From contig JAJEKV010000071.1 in assembly GCA_021234155.1 (NCBI GenBank), positions 1,497,138 through 1,561,137 of the forward strand: a stretch of DNA of 64,000 nt, given 5' to 3'. Under the pieces are notes generated by a model. The model was not told where the DNA came from. It ran no database searches and saw nothing but the letters and a program-made list of their open reading frames with translations. Each line of letters opens with the position of its first letter. The stretch's first letter is position 1. Of the stretch, positions 1 through 12,472 are shown piece after piece. Origin of the DNA: Isoetes taiwanensis. Taxonomy: Eukaryota; Streptophyta; Lycopodiopsida; Isoetales; Isoetaceae. Made by a program: the position numbers and the translations under genes.

Positions 1-558
1 TGAAAGAGCTCAGGATCCATAGATGATGTGACCTAGAGAGTGGGCAACTTTAGAGAGGCAGCCATGGCGATCAACGAAAGAAATTTGAAGACGGAATACG
101 ATGAGCGGGGAAATTTCAGAAGCTTTAGGGTTCGCGTATATTCAGCCAAGATTTTTATAGGCAGTGTCGAAAATAGAATTTGAGCCGTTGGTAGTTCCAG
201 ATGGCAGCATAGATGAAAGAAGGTTTCAGAATTAAAAATTTTGTTTACGTCCCAGAAAGCCAACTGAGAGTGAATCAAAGGTGGAGATGAACTGGAATGA
301 ACGGTCTGGTGGAACGTCGTGGTGAGGTACGAATAATGATTTGACACAATTGTGGTGTTAAGTGAGCGTAATTAAGAGGGGCAACTCGAGAGTCCGAACA
401 CTTTAAAGAAAGGTGGTGGCAGAAAGAACAGTGCAGAGAGATGGTACCGCGACTAGATTTGCGGCGAGATAGAGGAATCTTCAATTGGAATGTACCTTAC
501 ATGTGGACATGTCAGCATAAATTTGATTGGGCCATGGTGGCAGCCCACAGGCGGTAGG

Positions 559-856
559 ACTATATAAGTCGAGAAAGGAGCGAGGCGAGAACTCACAATT
601 TGCAGCGATAGAGATGGTGAATACCATGTCGAAGAACTGTCTAGAATGGATCACATGCCGGATGAACGATCTTGATTTATGGAAGATGAAGAACTGCAGC
701 ATTCCCATGGATGGCTGGCTATCCGGGTCTGCTGATAATCTGGACTCGATGTCCAATCACCAGGACGCCATCCTGCACCTCCGCTATGACCCTGAACAGG
801 GCTATGTGATTATGTCGGTCTTTGCTGCTCCAAATCGGAGTAGCCAGGACTTTTAG
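559..856 (+). CDS. TATA box with small unrecognised ORF
   Basis: A TATA-like stretch (ACTATATAAG, about 559-568) is followed about 45 bp later by an ORF with ATG at 614 and stop at 856 (80 codons). The frame is open further upstream to 527, but that start would lie before the TATA box, so 614 is preferred. The predicted peptide has no motif I recognise. It lies beyond the chromodomain end of the gypsy integrase remnant, on the opposite strand, so the promoter could belong to a decayed LTR. It may not be a real gene. Confidence 0.2.
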
Positions 857-1337
857 AGTAGGATTTTGTATACTCATAAAGATCCGGGTCTTTAGAAAGA
901 TTATCCCAGATTGGCACCTTATGAGTTCTGGGGTGCATGATCTGATCAGAAGATAGAAGGTTAGCAAAATCACCAAAGAGCAAACATTTTTTTGGATTTT
1001 CTTGGAAAAGACTTAACTGGTGAAGCAAGGGGGAGCGCTCAGAGTCTTCAAGCTGAGCAAAATTGTGAAGAAAGGCTAGAAATTTAGGGCTAAAATTGGC
1101 TAAATTATCCATTAAAAAAGATCAGGGGAAGAAAACAGAGACACGTGAGAAGGAGGCAGAAGGAGGGAGCGAAAATTTTGAAAGGAAAGAGGGGAAAAGA
1201 AACAGCAGAGGAGAGGCAAATTGAAAAGAAATCAACTCAATCACTAAGGATTCAAGAAAGCACTCTTCATTGCCTTCGATCTGTCTCGGAATACAATTTG
1301 ACTGTCAATTTTGAATCTGTCCAGTCACAATTTACTC

Positions 1338-1688
1338 TTAGTATAGCAGTTGCTTCAATATGTTACCAATGAATTCTTCCAGCCAAGAATGAATGATTTC
1401 GATCTCAAATTCTTCACAGCTTGGAACAAATGTATATTCCGGATGAAAATTTTCCTCTGTGAAGAATTGGTTTGTTATCAGAGAATGCCAGAGTCGAGTT
1501 GCAGATCCACACAAATATCCACAAGTTAGTCTGCCTTTATCCTGTAGAATTACAAAGATTTTGGTGTCCATTTGTAGATAATTTGGAGAGGATTCATATG
1601 GCAGTAGGCTCAGATTGCTAGCCCCTACAGGGCTAGCAGAAATCTCAATTGAATGAAGAGCTAGAAGGGCAGAATTTTCAAAAACCAA
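1338..1688 (-). CDS. unrecognised ORF downstream of gypsy integrase
   Basis: This 116-codon open frame lies on the same strand as the Ty3/gypsy integrase remnant and just beyond its C-terminus. No catalytic motif, zinc finger or membrane segment is visible. It could be a leftover of the 3' non-coding or LTR part of the retroelement, or chance coding capacity. No LTR pair could be matched in this stretch. I see nothing else supportable between 1 and 1850 apart from the TATA/ORF pair on the other strand. Confidence 0.2.
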   Translation of the reverse strand: MVFENSALLALHSIEISASPVGASNLSLLPYESSPNYLQMDTKIFVILQDKGRLTCGYLCGSATRLWHSLITNQFFTEENFHPEYTFVPSCEEFEIEIIHSWLEEFIGNILKQLLY

Positions 1689-1849
1689 GCAAGAAGCAAG
1701 GCTGCGATTAAGTAAGGGCTATGCCCAAAATTTTTTGTGTAACCATTCTCCATTTTAATATAAGTAAGATAGTGGACTCAATCATGCTTCTCTATGTCTT
1801 GAATTGTTTCTGCTTTATTTGTGTGAAAAGGTTTGAGTCAAAAACCATT

Positions 1850-2588
1850 AACCAGAGTGGGTAATAGAGTGCCATCTAACTCAGCAAGTTGAAACACACT
1901 GGGCTGCAGCACTTGAAGAATTTGATAAGGGCCAAACCGCTTAAATTTCAGCTTCCCTGGAAACTTTTTATACCTAGAATCATAAAGAAGAACTAAATCT
2001 CCTTCCTTGAATGATTTTATTTTGATGTGTTTGTCATGCCAGGATTTTCGTAACTGTTGTCCAGCAAGAACTCGAAGATAGGCATCTCTGCGAAGTTCAT
2101 CTAATTATTGTAATGGATAAACACGCTCTTGAAGAGCAGCGGGAGGATCATGCACAGTAGCAAGTTGGAAACAAAGAGACGGGAGAACAAACTCAAAAGG
2201 CATTAAAGCTTCTTGACCAAACCAATTTAAATGGTGTTTGTCCTGTAGCAATCTTGTAACTAGTATTGTAGGCCCAAAGAACAGTAGGTAATTTTTTTGG
2301 CCAATCAATTCTGGAAGCATCACAAATTTTCTTCAAAATGCTGATGAGGGTCTTGTTGTACTTTTAGTAAGGCCATTTCCTTGGGGACAATAAGGAGTAC
2401 TCTTCCGATGATGAGTATGCAAATAGTCCGTCAATTCTTTGATTAACAAAATGAACACGTCGGTCACTTACAAGTTCCGTGGGACAGCCGAAGCGTGTGA
2501 CGACATGCGTGTAAAGTACCTTTGCCGTGCTGGCGGCAGTGTTATCAGGAAGTGCACAGGCTTCCACAACAAGAGAATGGTCATTTAG
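1850..2588 (-). pseudogene. Ty3/gypsy integrase C-terminal fragment
   Basis: Minus-strand translation gives, in order, the end of the integrase catalytic core (TELVSDR then HFVNQ, the family's SDRG-F region with Gly changed to Arg), the A-sub-W-A-like segment, and the post-integrase region GDLVLLYDSRYKKFPGKL followed by F-GPYQI. That last block is typical of plant gypsy elements. The blocks sit in different frames with stops (near 2105 and 2364), so the reading frame is broken. Reverse transcriptase, RNase H and the integrase zinc-binding domain are absent. The coding remnant stops abruptly at about 2588, where unrelated GACGT-rich DNA begins, as if cut by a later insertion. Confidence 0.75.
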
Positions 2589-2680
2589 CGACGTGGGGTC
2601 GCGACGTCTAGGTCACGCGACGTCACATTTGACGTGACCAGGTCACGTCGACGTCGCAACTAGTGATGCTGGGCCCAAAC
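2589..2680. repeat. GACGT-rich imperfect palindrome at a junction
   Basis: About 90 bp beginning where gypsy homology ends. It contains many copies of GACGT/ACGTC and GGTCACG/CGTGACC in both orientations, forming an imperfect inverted repeat that closes on GCGACGT and ACGTCGC. This recalls the subterminal repeat clusters of DNA transposons, but no CACTA terminus was found next to it. ACGTC cores also resemble bZIP binding sites, so a regulatory reading is possible. Confidence 0.45.
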
Positions 2681-2689
2681 TCACCTTTA

Positions 2690-4395
2690 TACCTTTCTAA
2701 GTACAATGTAAATTACAAAATTGAGGTGTCGCATAGTCAAGGTCATATGTCGACTTCAGCTTGAGTGGAGGGGACTCTATGTATCGGGTCTAAGCGCATC
2801 TCTAAACTCTTTATTGCAATAGAAATTTATATAAGGGTCGTACATGGGAAAGGGCATGGTCAGCTCCATCTTGAGTGGAGAGGACTAGATGTCCGGGCCC
2901 AATTCTGTCTGTTTTATACTATCATATGTATCTATCACGACCGTTCAAACTATTGTGCAGTATATAGTACTTACCTTTTGTAATTGGCAGAGGGATAAAA
3001 TAGTTTACGATTGTAAAAGATATATGGGGTTGAAGCAGCAAATTAGAATGGTTGTAGAAGACCATCTGATAAGATTTGGTACATTTGAACAACCCACCAG
3101 ATCTGATGCTCGTCATAGATATCAGGTTGGTACAAGCCGGTTTTTTTTTTTATTTTTTTTTTATGTGTTACAGTATCTCTCCCAGTTCAAGCATATATTC
3201 AAGATGTTTATGATATCTAAATATATAGGTAGATGATGCTGATGTCTCCTCCAAAATAGATGTGGATTTTGGTTTAATGTTGTCCATAGAGGCATATGAA
3301 ACCGAAGCAGTAATCCGATTCATCAATAATGTGGATGGGTGCCGCTCACGTATGACAGCTTCTTCCAGGGCAGAATCCGTGGCTTGGGTCTCTGAAAAGA
3401 GGCTCAAATAACGGTTTTGAGTGTTCCCCTGTGTGAAAGAACACGAAGGGCTACAATCATGAGAACATTACACGTGTCACAATTTTTCCAAGAACGCTTG
3501 GCCTCACTGCCCGAGTATGAAATTTCTAAAGAATTGCAAAGATTAGTCCGATGCTTTGCTAGGGACCGCAAGACATTTGGCTTGTGGCCGGTAGACTTAC
3601 CTATCCCTATGGATTAAGAATTTGCTTATTGGGGATGAAGATACATCATTATACGGAGCCGCATTTGTCCAGAAGTTGGATTCGGCCTTATCTCTGGCAT
3701 GCGTGTAGAAGTGGAGCGAGGAACCAACATTCCATTAATGCCATATGAAGGTCCTGAGTACGATTGGAAAACTTGGCTAACTTTGACTAAATATGCTTGG
3801 CGTATGAGGATTTATGGAATGAATTCCAATGCTGCATCGATAGCTGTGGGGGCATGTGTCGAGATGGAACAATAGTATTGTTGTACTTAAAAAAAAAAGG
3901 GAATAAAGAGCTTTTTTTTTAATATATTTTTTGTCACTCGTGAGTCTATGCATATGGTTGTATGTATTTGATACTTATTACATTATTTGACATGATGTTT
4001 AATACATTACTCCTGTTTAATGAACTCATTCAGGGCAGTCTCCATCCCGATCCATTAGTTCTAAGTTACAAGCAAAAGGAAACCTATCGTCGTGAATTTC
4101 AAGCCAGGGCGCATCAATATGAAGATATTGCATACGATCAATATGAAGAGGATGAACCTATTGACGAACCTGAGAACGAAGTCTTTCATGACGAGCCATG
4201 CTCAATATGTTGCACGCTCCAAGAATTACCTAAATATTGATTTAAATGATGTCGAGGATGGTGGTAGGGAGGACATGATAGAAGATGTGTGATACCCTTC
4301 GAGGACTGGTCATACCGACGATGACCCTATTATTATCGAAGCAGAAACACAGTTGTTTCCTGCGTCTCGAACCTCTCGTTTGTCGGTGTGCCTGC
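2690..4395 (+). pseudogene. CACTA element 5' part, broken coding fragments
   Basis: Upstream of transposase copy 1 are discontinuous plus-strand coding stretches: about 3232-3410, 3417-3617 (66 codons), and a stretch through 3870 containing PEYDWKTWLT. An acidic segment at about 4032-4290 is rich in Asp and Glu. They sit in different frames separated by stops, with T-rich intron-like gaps. No protein family is recognised with certainty. Their position and the acidic region are compatible with the N-terminal part of a Tnp2-type protein or an accessory CACTA ORF. The equivalent region upstream of copy 2 is not homologous, so homology with copy 2 starts only near 4396. Confidence 0.4.
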
Positions 4396-7300
4396 TAATT
4401 CTCAATCTCCAACCAAGTTCAAGTGGAACAATGCTAGTGTCTCTGCTCTATTGAGGTGACATACTTATCAATTCTTTTTATCTTACCACCATCTCCATCT
4501 TTTTATCTTACCACTCTTAGATGCGCAGATTATTGCACGAGAAGATCCTTCAAGAGAAGAACAATATGCCTACCGACAGATCTCAAGTTAAGAAAATGTT
4601 CAAGCGACCGGCTTTGGTTATAAAGTCATACATGCATGTCCAATGATTGTATGATCTTCTACTCCCCCTGTCGAGCATGAAAAGTCCACTCATTGTCCCG
4701 TATGTAATGCACCGAGATACAAGAATGACCTAAAGGGAAAAACAGTACCTCAGAAGGTTATTTGACACTTTCCAATAATCCCAAGATATATGCATCACTA
4801 CTTCTCACAAATAGTTGTAGATTCACTTATTTTCAGTACTTATATGTTGCCTATAATTTATTCTAATATATTATATAGGTTAAAGCTGATGTTTCGTTGC
4901 AAGACATTGGCTAACCTAATGGACTTCACGGATACACATGCATCTAGTGATGATGTGATGCGAGTCCCGGGCGACATTGCAGCTTGGAAGCATGTCGATG
5001 CGACATGGCCTGACTTTGCAAAAGTACCACGTAACGTGCGTTTGGGCCTGGTTACCGATGGCGTAAACACATATGGTACACAATCGACTGCATGGTCTAC
5101 ATGGCCAGTGATGCTAGTTAACTACAACATACCCCCATAGTTGTTATGAAGAGTGGGCACATTATTATAACTTTATTGATACCTGGGAAGAAAAAACCAA
5201 GTAATTTAGATGTGTACCTAAGAAGCTTCGAGGCACTTCCCTTGCATGATATGTGGGAAAAAGTTGCAGCACCGTCACTCTAAGCATCTGAAGAAAGTAG
5301 TACACGAGGGTTTTAGGAAGTATTTGCCGCTCACGCACCCCTTCAGAAACCAGCGTGCACAATTCGGTGGCACTGTAGACTATAGAGAATCACCAAGCAA
5401 AATTACCATACGAGAATGGGGTGAGCGTTGGAATAAGAAGGAAGAGGGGGGAAATCCGCAAGGGGGCACCTACAGCTGAGGAAGTCGTATCCGACCTAGA
5501 CAGTGAGGATGAGGAATTATACAGTGATGGCGAGGAAGCCGCGAAGGAGGAAGTCTTTACTGCCAATATGAAAAGGAAGTCTATTTTTTATAGAATACCA
5601 TATTGGACCGACTTTTCGATTCAACACCTTTTAGACCTAATGCATATCTTCAAGAACATGGGAAACTCTTTATGGAAGCATGTATTTGGTCAAAAAGACA
5701 CAACAAATGTCAGGATGGACCTTAACATAAGTAATACAAAGAAAGAGGCATGGATCTGGGGTGAAGGGCAACCAGTTCCTTCGGCAAAATGAGTTATTGG
5801 TAGGGCTGACCATCGAGCTATTTATGCTGATTTACGGGCCCTTAGAACACCAACTGGTCTTATGCAATCATTGCGAACCTCATTCACAAGTACTGAGGAT
5901 CTGACTGGTTTAAAGTCCCATGACTGGCATAAGTTCTTGCATGTAAGCAATTGATGTCCACATATGCACTACTATTAATTATAACCCATACTTATATTTG
6001 GTGTTTGGATCATGCAGTTCTTCATGCCCCTGACCTTTAGGGGAGTTTTAGACAAGGGACCCTTGGAGGCAATAAGTGCCCTATCAAAGGTCATAAGGTT
6101 GTTACCCATGTTGATTTAGTGGTCCCCCGTCTATTTTATTTGTGGCTAAGTTTTTTTTTTTTTGGGGACCTCATAGGTGGATGTGTAAAAAAACTATCCC
6201 GAAAGATGAAATTGAAGAGATGAAAGTGAAAATGGTAGAGGCATGTTGCTTGTTGGAGAAGGAGTTTCCTACGACTTTCTTGACAGTCAAATCCATCTTT
6301 TGGTACATCTTATTGAGGAAATGGAGCTCGCGGGAACTGTACATGCGAGATGGATGTTTTTCTTGGAAAGGTTTATGAAGGTATTGAAGGATATGGTGCA
6401 TCAAAGAGCACGTCCTGAAGATAGGATGGCAGAGGGGTGGCTTGCGAAAGAGTCACTTTTCTATATGACAGAATATATTTTCGCCGTACATCCAGATGCA
6501 CCTCGCTTATGGAGTGATGATGGGGAGGAGAAGATTGTGGGGGGTAGTGGCAGAAGGCAATGGTTTGCAGAAGTCATTTCCGCCTGATATTATCAATAAG
6601 GTTAATCAATTTCTTCTTTACAATTCGGCACCAATGGCAAAATGGATTAATGGAAGAGAAGAGGCATGAATGGAGACAACATAATACGCGAGCCCCATAC
6701 CCAGATGGATATGGATCCTTGCCGGACAATATGGAAAGAGAATGGGTACTACAGGCTATGACCGATGCATATTACAAGGGGGAGTCTATTACAGCTACGG
6801 AATGGGCATATGCACAAGGTGTCATGAGAAAGGTACTTGCAACAAATTATGTTGATATTGAAATCGAGTATTTTCTTTTAATGGTATTGTATTTATTGAC
6901 ATTAGTGGTGCGTTTGACAGTATACATTTTACTCCTCGATATGGTGGCATGGGACCCACTATCGTGTGAGTGCTCTTGACATACACAGTAAGACTTGTGA
7001 CTGTGGAGTCATGGCATCATTCACGATGGAGTTTCAAACAAGTGTTGCCAAACATAATCGTCAGGATGCCACCTGTGATTGGGCCGGGTTTGGTGGCAAT
7101 TTCAAGTCCTTCATATTCGATATCGATTGGTTCGACCTTCAATTAAGGGAGGCCAGGCCTACAGTAAAGTATGATAGAAGAAGTGGCTTTTTCGCTATCA
7201 ACTCTAGCAAACCATACCCTAGTAGTGAGACGCTTGTCCTTCCAGACAACTGTGAAAAGGAAGGAAGGAAGGAAGAAACTTTTAATGTCCACGGAACCCA

Positions 7301-7909
7301 ATCGGGTTATGGGACCACAAGTACAAAACGGGACCGGAGTCCCTAACCAGAACAAGGACCGAAGCCCACAGAACAAAACATAATCACCATGGCCCAGATT
7401 AAAAACCACCTGGGAAAAAACTGTTGCCAGGATGATACACATCCAAAAATCCATGCTATTGCAAGAAGCAATAAGCATACCTCCAACAGACAAGACTTCG
7501 CCAAGTGCCTCCGAACCAGGTACACTTATGCACACATATCCAAATTCAAAATTTAGACCATCAATATCAATCTCACGTCTAGCTTCTTTGACCAGATTTT
7601 TTTCTTTACCGATCGACAAGATCCAACATGGTGGTTTATCATACAAACTACACCAAGGGGATGCCCAATATTCTAAGGTGTTGTGCTAGAGGAGTCAATA
7701 ACATCTGAAGAGCCCTCTGGCAGATCATGGCATTTAAACTTACCCGAAAACGAGCATCAAGAGGATGGACCACCAGCTTTCATGCAACATCTTACACCAG
7801 AGCAATTCCACGAAATACAGATGTACTTCATGCATTTTGATACAAATGTTGGCAATGATAACAACGACGACTCCTAGTTAGCACCTAGAGGAGACGATCA
7901 TTGAATTCT
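4396..7909 (+). pseudogene. tnp2: CACTA (En/Spm) Tnp2 transposase, copy 1
   Basis: A degenerate Tnp2-type transposase, the enzyme that cuts and moves CACTA DNA transposons. Recognisable blocks in order: the region before PNDC (about 4540-4760); the core with NVRLGLVTDGVNTYG and WPVMLVNYNIPP (4880-5140); the ICGKKLQHRH and FRKYLPLTHPFRNQ block (5246-5400); HLLDLMHIFKNMGNSLW (5590-5700); SHDWHKF (5920); RARPEDRMAEGWLAKESL (6400-6460); and a C-terminal DUF4216-like domain with DCGVMASFTM (6966-7250). Several frameshifts separate the blocks, and at least two gaps look like introns (near 4830 and 5950-6020). The end was set where similarity to copy 2 stops (GAATTCTATAT). By eye the two copies are nearly identical over long stretches, so duplication was fairly recent. 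Confidence 0.85.
7259..7519 (-). mobile_element. about 260-bp insertion in transposase copy 1
   Basis: Copy 2 runs uninterrupted from TGTGAAAAG to GTACACTTATG, whereas copy 1 has about 260 extra bases between these points. The extra DNA starts with a (GAAG)n run on the plus strand. Read on the minus strand it therefore ends in a CTTC-type simple tail, as a short LINE- or SINE-like insertion in reverse orientation would. No target-site duplication is evident, so a deletion in copy 2 or a retained intron-like segment are alternatives. It lacks GT at the left edge, which argues against a simple intron. Confidence 0.4.
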
Positions 7910-8597
7910 ATATGCCTAATATTATGCACATCCCCCGGGAGGTGCACCTCTATATATGGACAGATGGCATGTGCGTTCGAGGGCTCGCAGAAAAACCCCT
8001 GTATATGGCTTTTTGGAGTAGAAAAACCCATACCATACGGGTTTTCGAACTAACATACCTTATAGCCCCTATCCATAGATTTACGATTGGTTGTGCCAAA
8101 TTATATAACCCCTTCCCAACTTTGTACCTTTTGTGAGGACATAGGTCTAGGGTTCCATTTAGAATAAAATACTGAAACAAAATGCAAAGAAATGTGCAAT
8201 ACCTGGAATAGCTGGAATGGACAGTGCTAAGATGAATCTGCTAGAAAGGTAAAAATGCAGCTGGAAATATAAGGATATGACGCTCCTTCCGTCAGATGGA
8301 TCAGCTCCCCAAATTGATCATCTACGAAATCTCTCCTTCCCACCTTAAACCCTTCACGTTGAAAGCTAGAAAATGAATGGCATAGACGTATGTGCTCCTG
8401 ACCGTATACCTACAACCAAGGCGATAAAAAAACCCCAACCGTGCACTCACTTGATCAGTACGTGTACTCTAGGTGCACCCCCCTTGGCACATGCTCAGTG
8501 CAATCCTTCTGATAGGCTATGTCTATTGGACTGATAAAAATCCATTCAATTCAATTCTTTTTTTCTTTTTCCTCCCTCCCCCTCCTCCCCCCCCTTT
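7910..8597. other. interval between repeats, little recognisable
   Basis: No supportable gene. Similarity to copy 2 stops at 7909. A weak inverted pairing surrounds AAAAACCC and GGGTTTT near 7990-8050. A polypyrimidine run of C and T sits at about 8560-8597. Only short chance ORFs are present. Confidence 0.4.
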
Positions 8598-9590
8598 TGT
8601 ATACATTATATCGGAAGAAAGAACGGGTGCAACATGGGCTCAAAGAAGCCACATAGCTCAAGCATTGCCCCTAGACTCGAATATGTCACCTAGGCTCCAA
8701 CAAAGGATCAAATATATGCCACATAAACTAGAGAAAAAAATACAATACATGACATCACAATGACATGTTGCCACCTAGGCTCAAACATGCCACCTACGTC
8801 AAACATGTCAACTAGACTCAAACATGACGCGTGACTCAAACATGCCACCTGGGATCAAGCATGTCACATACTAATATAAAAAATATTGTATATGACATCG
8901 CAATAACAAAATACCACGTGTAGTGTAGGCGTTGCATTTCCCTTAGGGTCGAACATGCCACCTAGGTTCAAAGAAGCCTCTTAGGCTCAAGCATTGCCCC
9001 TAGGCTCAAACATGCCCCAGGATCAAACATGTGACATACTAAAATACAAAATACTGTAAATGACGTTGCAATAACAAAATACGTCGCAAGCTGCTTCGGG
9101 GGGTTTTTAGGGCCCGTGCTCTGGCCTGGACACCCCCCCTCCCCCTCCCCCTCCCCTACTTCAAGACGCAGCGCAAGGTCCTGGTCGAATCTGACAAGGA
9201 TAGGGCCTCCAAAACGTAAACTCTGTGAGTTGCCAGGTTCTTGAAGGGTTTGCATTTTAGGGGCCGAGTTTTGGTCCCCCCTTTGGTATACATTATATAG
9301 AAGGAAAGAATGTCTGCAACATGGGCTCAAAGAAGCCATATAGACTTAAGCATTGTCCCTAGATTCGAACATGCCACCTAAGGATCAAATATATGCCATA
9401 TAAGCTAGAGAAAAAAATACAACACATGATGTCACAATGACATGTTGCCACCTAGGCTCAAACATTACACGTGGCTAAAATATGCCACTTACGTCAAACA
9501 TGTCAACTAGGCTCAAACATGACGGGTGACTCAAACATGCCACCTGGGATCAAGCATGTCATATATTAAAATAAAAAATATGGTATTTTT
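8598..9590. repeat. duplicated block of CATGCCACCTAGGCTCAAA-type motifs
   Basis: Two diverged copies of a segment of about 290 bp, at 8598-8888 and 9289-9588, both start with GTATACATTATAT and end near GGGATCAAGCATGTCA. A third partial copy lies at about 8940-9075. Inside each, a short motif (AAACATGCCACCTAGGCTC and variants) is itself repeated. This nested repetition resembles subterminal or intergenic repeats of a DNA transposon. No coding potential is seen. Confidence 0.7.
9133..9157 (-). other. G-quadruplex-capable tract
   Basis: The plus strand has runs of four or more C separated by single T. The minus strand therefore carries at least four closely spaced G-runs, matching the usual G-quadruplex pattern. 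It lies between the two copies of the duplicated block. Confidence 0.6.
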
Positions 9591-9623
9591 ATTTTAATAT
9601 GGTATTCTCAAAATACGGAATTC

Positions 9624-11888
9624 TTAATCTCCAACCAAGTTCAAGTGGAGCAATGCTAGTGTCTCTGCTCTATTGAGGTGACATACTTATCAATTCTTTT
9701 TATCTTACCACCATCAATTCTTTTTATCTTACCACCATCAATTCTTTTTATCTTACCACCATCTCCATCTTTTTATCTTAGCACTCTTAGATGCGCAGAT
9801 TATTGCACGAGAAGATCCTTCCAGATAAAACAATATGCCTACCGACAGATCTCAAGTTAAGAAAATGATTCAAGCGACCAGCTTTGGTTATAAAGTCATA
9901 CATGCTTGTCCAAATGATTGTATGATCTTCTACCCCCCCTGCCGAGCATGAAAAGTCCACTCATTGTCTCATATGTAATGCACCAAGATACAGGAATGAC
10001 CTAAAGGGAAAAACAGTACCTCAAAAGGTTAGTCGACACTTTCCAATAATCCCAAGATATATGCATCACTACTTCTCACAAATAGTTGTAGATTCACTTA
10101 TTTTCAATACTTATATGTTGCCTATAATTTATTCTAATATATTATATAGGTTAAAGTTGATGTTTCGTTGCAAGACATTGGCTAGCCTAATGGACTTCAC
10201 GGCTACACATGCATCTAGTGATGATGTGATGCGAGTCCCGAGCGACAGTGCAGCTTGGAAGCATGTCGATGCGACATGGTTTAAATTTGGGAAAGAACCA
10301 CGTAACATGCGTTTGGGCCTGGTCACCGCTGGCATAAACACATATGGTACACAATCGACTGCATGGTCTACATGGCTAGTGATGCTAGTTACCCCCATGG
10401 TTGTTGATGAAGAGTGGGCACATTATTATAACTTTATTGATACCTGGGAAGAAAAAACCAAGTAATTTAGATGTGTACCTAAGAAGCTTCGGGGCACTTC
10501 CCTTGCATGATATGTGGGAAAAAGTTGCAGCACCGTCACTCTAAGCATCTGAAGAAAGTAGTACACGAGGGTTTTAGGAAGTATTTGCCGCTCACGCACC
10601 CCTTCAGAAACCAGCGTGCACAATTCGGTGGCACTGTAGACTATACAGAATCACCAAGCAGAATTACCATACGAGAATGGGATGAGCATTGGGATAAGAA
10701 AGAAGAGGGGGGAAATCCGCAAGGGGAAATCCACAAGGGGGCACCTGCAGTTGAGGAAGTCGTAGCTGACCTAGACAGTGAGGATGACGAATTATATAGT
10801 AATGGCGAGGAAGCCACAGAGGAGGAAGTCTTTACTGCCAATATGAAATGGAAGTCTGTTTTTAATAGACTACTACATTGGACCGACTTTTCGATTCAAC
10901 ACCTTTTAGACCTAATGCATATCTTCAAGAACATGGGAAACTCTTTATGGAAGCATGTATTTGGTCAAAAAGACACAACAAATGTCAGGATGGACCTTAA
11001 CATAAGTAATACAAAGAAAGAGGCATGGATCTGGGGTGAAGGCAAAATGGGTTATTGCTAGGGCTGACCATCGAGCTATTTATGCTGATTTACGGGCCCT
11101 TAGAATACCAACTGGTTATATGCAATCATTGCGAACCTCATTCACAAGTACTGGGGATCTGACTGGTTTAAAGTCCCATGACTGGCATAAGTTCTTGCAT
11201 GTAAGCAATTGATGTCCACATATGCACTACTATTAATTGTAACCCATACTTATATTTGGTGTTTGGATCATGCAGTTCTTCATGCCGTTGATCTTTAGGG
11301 GAGTTTTAGACAAGGGACCCTTAGAGGCAATAACTGCCCTATCAAAGGTCATAAGGTTGTTACCCATGTTGATTTAGTGATCCCCCGTCTATTTTATTTG
11401 TGGCTAAGTTTTTTTTTTTGGGACCTCATAGGTGGATGTGTAAAAAGACTCCCAAAAAACGAAATTGAAGAGATGAAAGTGAAAATGGTAGAGGCATGTT
11501 GTTTGTTGGAGAGGGAGTTTCCTACGACTTTCTTGACTGTCAAATCCATCTTTTGGTACATCTTATTGAGGAAATGGAGCTCGCGGGAACTGTACATGCG
11601 AGATGGATGTTTTTCTTGGAAAGGTTTATGAAGGTATTGAAGGATATGGTGCATCAAAGAGCACGTCCTGAAGATAGTATGGCAGAGGGTGGCTTGCAAA
11701 AGAGTCACTTTTCTATATGATAGAATATATTTTCGCCGTACATCCAGATGCACCTCGCTTATGGAGTGATAATGGGGACGAGAAGATTGTGGAGGTAGTG
11801 GCAAAAGGCATGAATGGAGACAACATAATACTCGAGCCCCGTACCCAGATGGATATGGACCCTTGCCGGACAAGATGGAAAGAGAATG
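9624..11888 (+). pseudogene. tnp2: CACTA Tnp2 transposase, copy 2, 5' part
   Basis: Same transposase family and block order as copy 1: PNDC region (about 9880-9930), VRMPS-to-NMRLGLVTAG core (10,150-10,400), KKLQHRHSKHL and FRKYLPLTHPFRNQ (10,507-10,640), HLLDLMHIFKNMGNSLW (10,890-10,950), and RARPEDSMAEG (11,660-11,700). A 24-bp unit (ATCAATTCTTTTTATCTTAC plus CACC) is repeated three times at about 9689-9760, where copy 1 has one unit. Relative to copy 1 it lacks about 17 bp near 11,040 and about 100 bp near 11,806. The larger gap is flanked in copy 1 by GGCA, suggesting a microhomology deletion. Coding is broken by frameshifts. It is interrupted at 11,888 by a nested insertion and resumes at 18,691. 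Confidence 0.85.
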
Positions 11889-12472
11889 CCACGGTTCTAT
11901 TGCGACAGCAATAGAACCGACATTCCTTGGATGGGGACGTCCCTTTGTCACTCATTCTATTTATTCAGCCTCTCTTCATTGTTCTACCATCGGCGTTCTC
12001 TTGAGCTAGATTTCTCCTTCTTCTCTATCCTATCAGTTTCAGCGATTCTAGTCTCTACTCTTAGGATGCTATCCCACTGGTTCTTCTGGTTCAGCTTCAT
12101 CCTCTGTCCTATCAGCTTCTAAGTTTACTTCCTATCTTTATCGAATTCGTTGCTAGTTCCACATGACGAGGGTTTCTGGTGCTTCTTTCACGGTGATTCC
12201 GGCAACACGCGCTTTTGAGGTTCGGTTGCAAAGCGGCTTTGGTGCATCTTTCTTGGCGCTTTGAGGATTCTTCCCATCTGGGCTTTTTCGTTAGAGGGGT
12301 ATATGAGGTATGCTTGAGGCGGCAAGTTTACACTAGGTAAGACTTAGGTAAGACTTGGTTTTGCTTGTTCCTTTTTTCATCGGATGGTTTCTGTATCGGA
12401 TGGTTTCATCGGATGCTTGAAGCGGCAGGATGGCACCAGGTGCTTGTCTTTAAATTCGTGCTTGTTTGGAAG

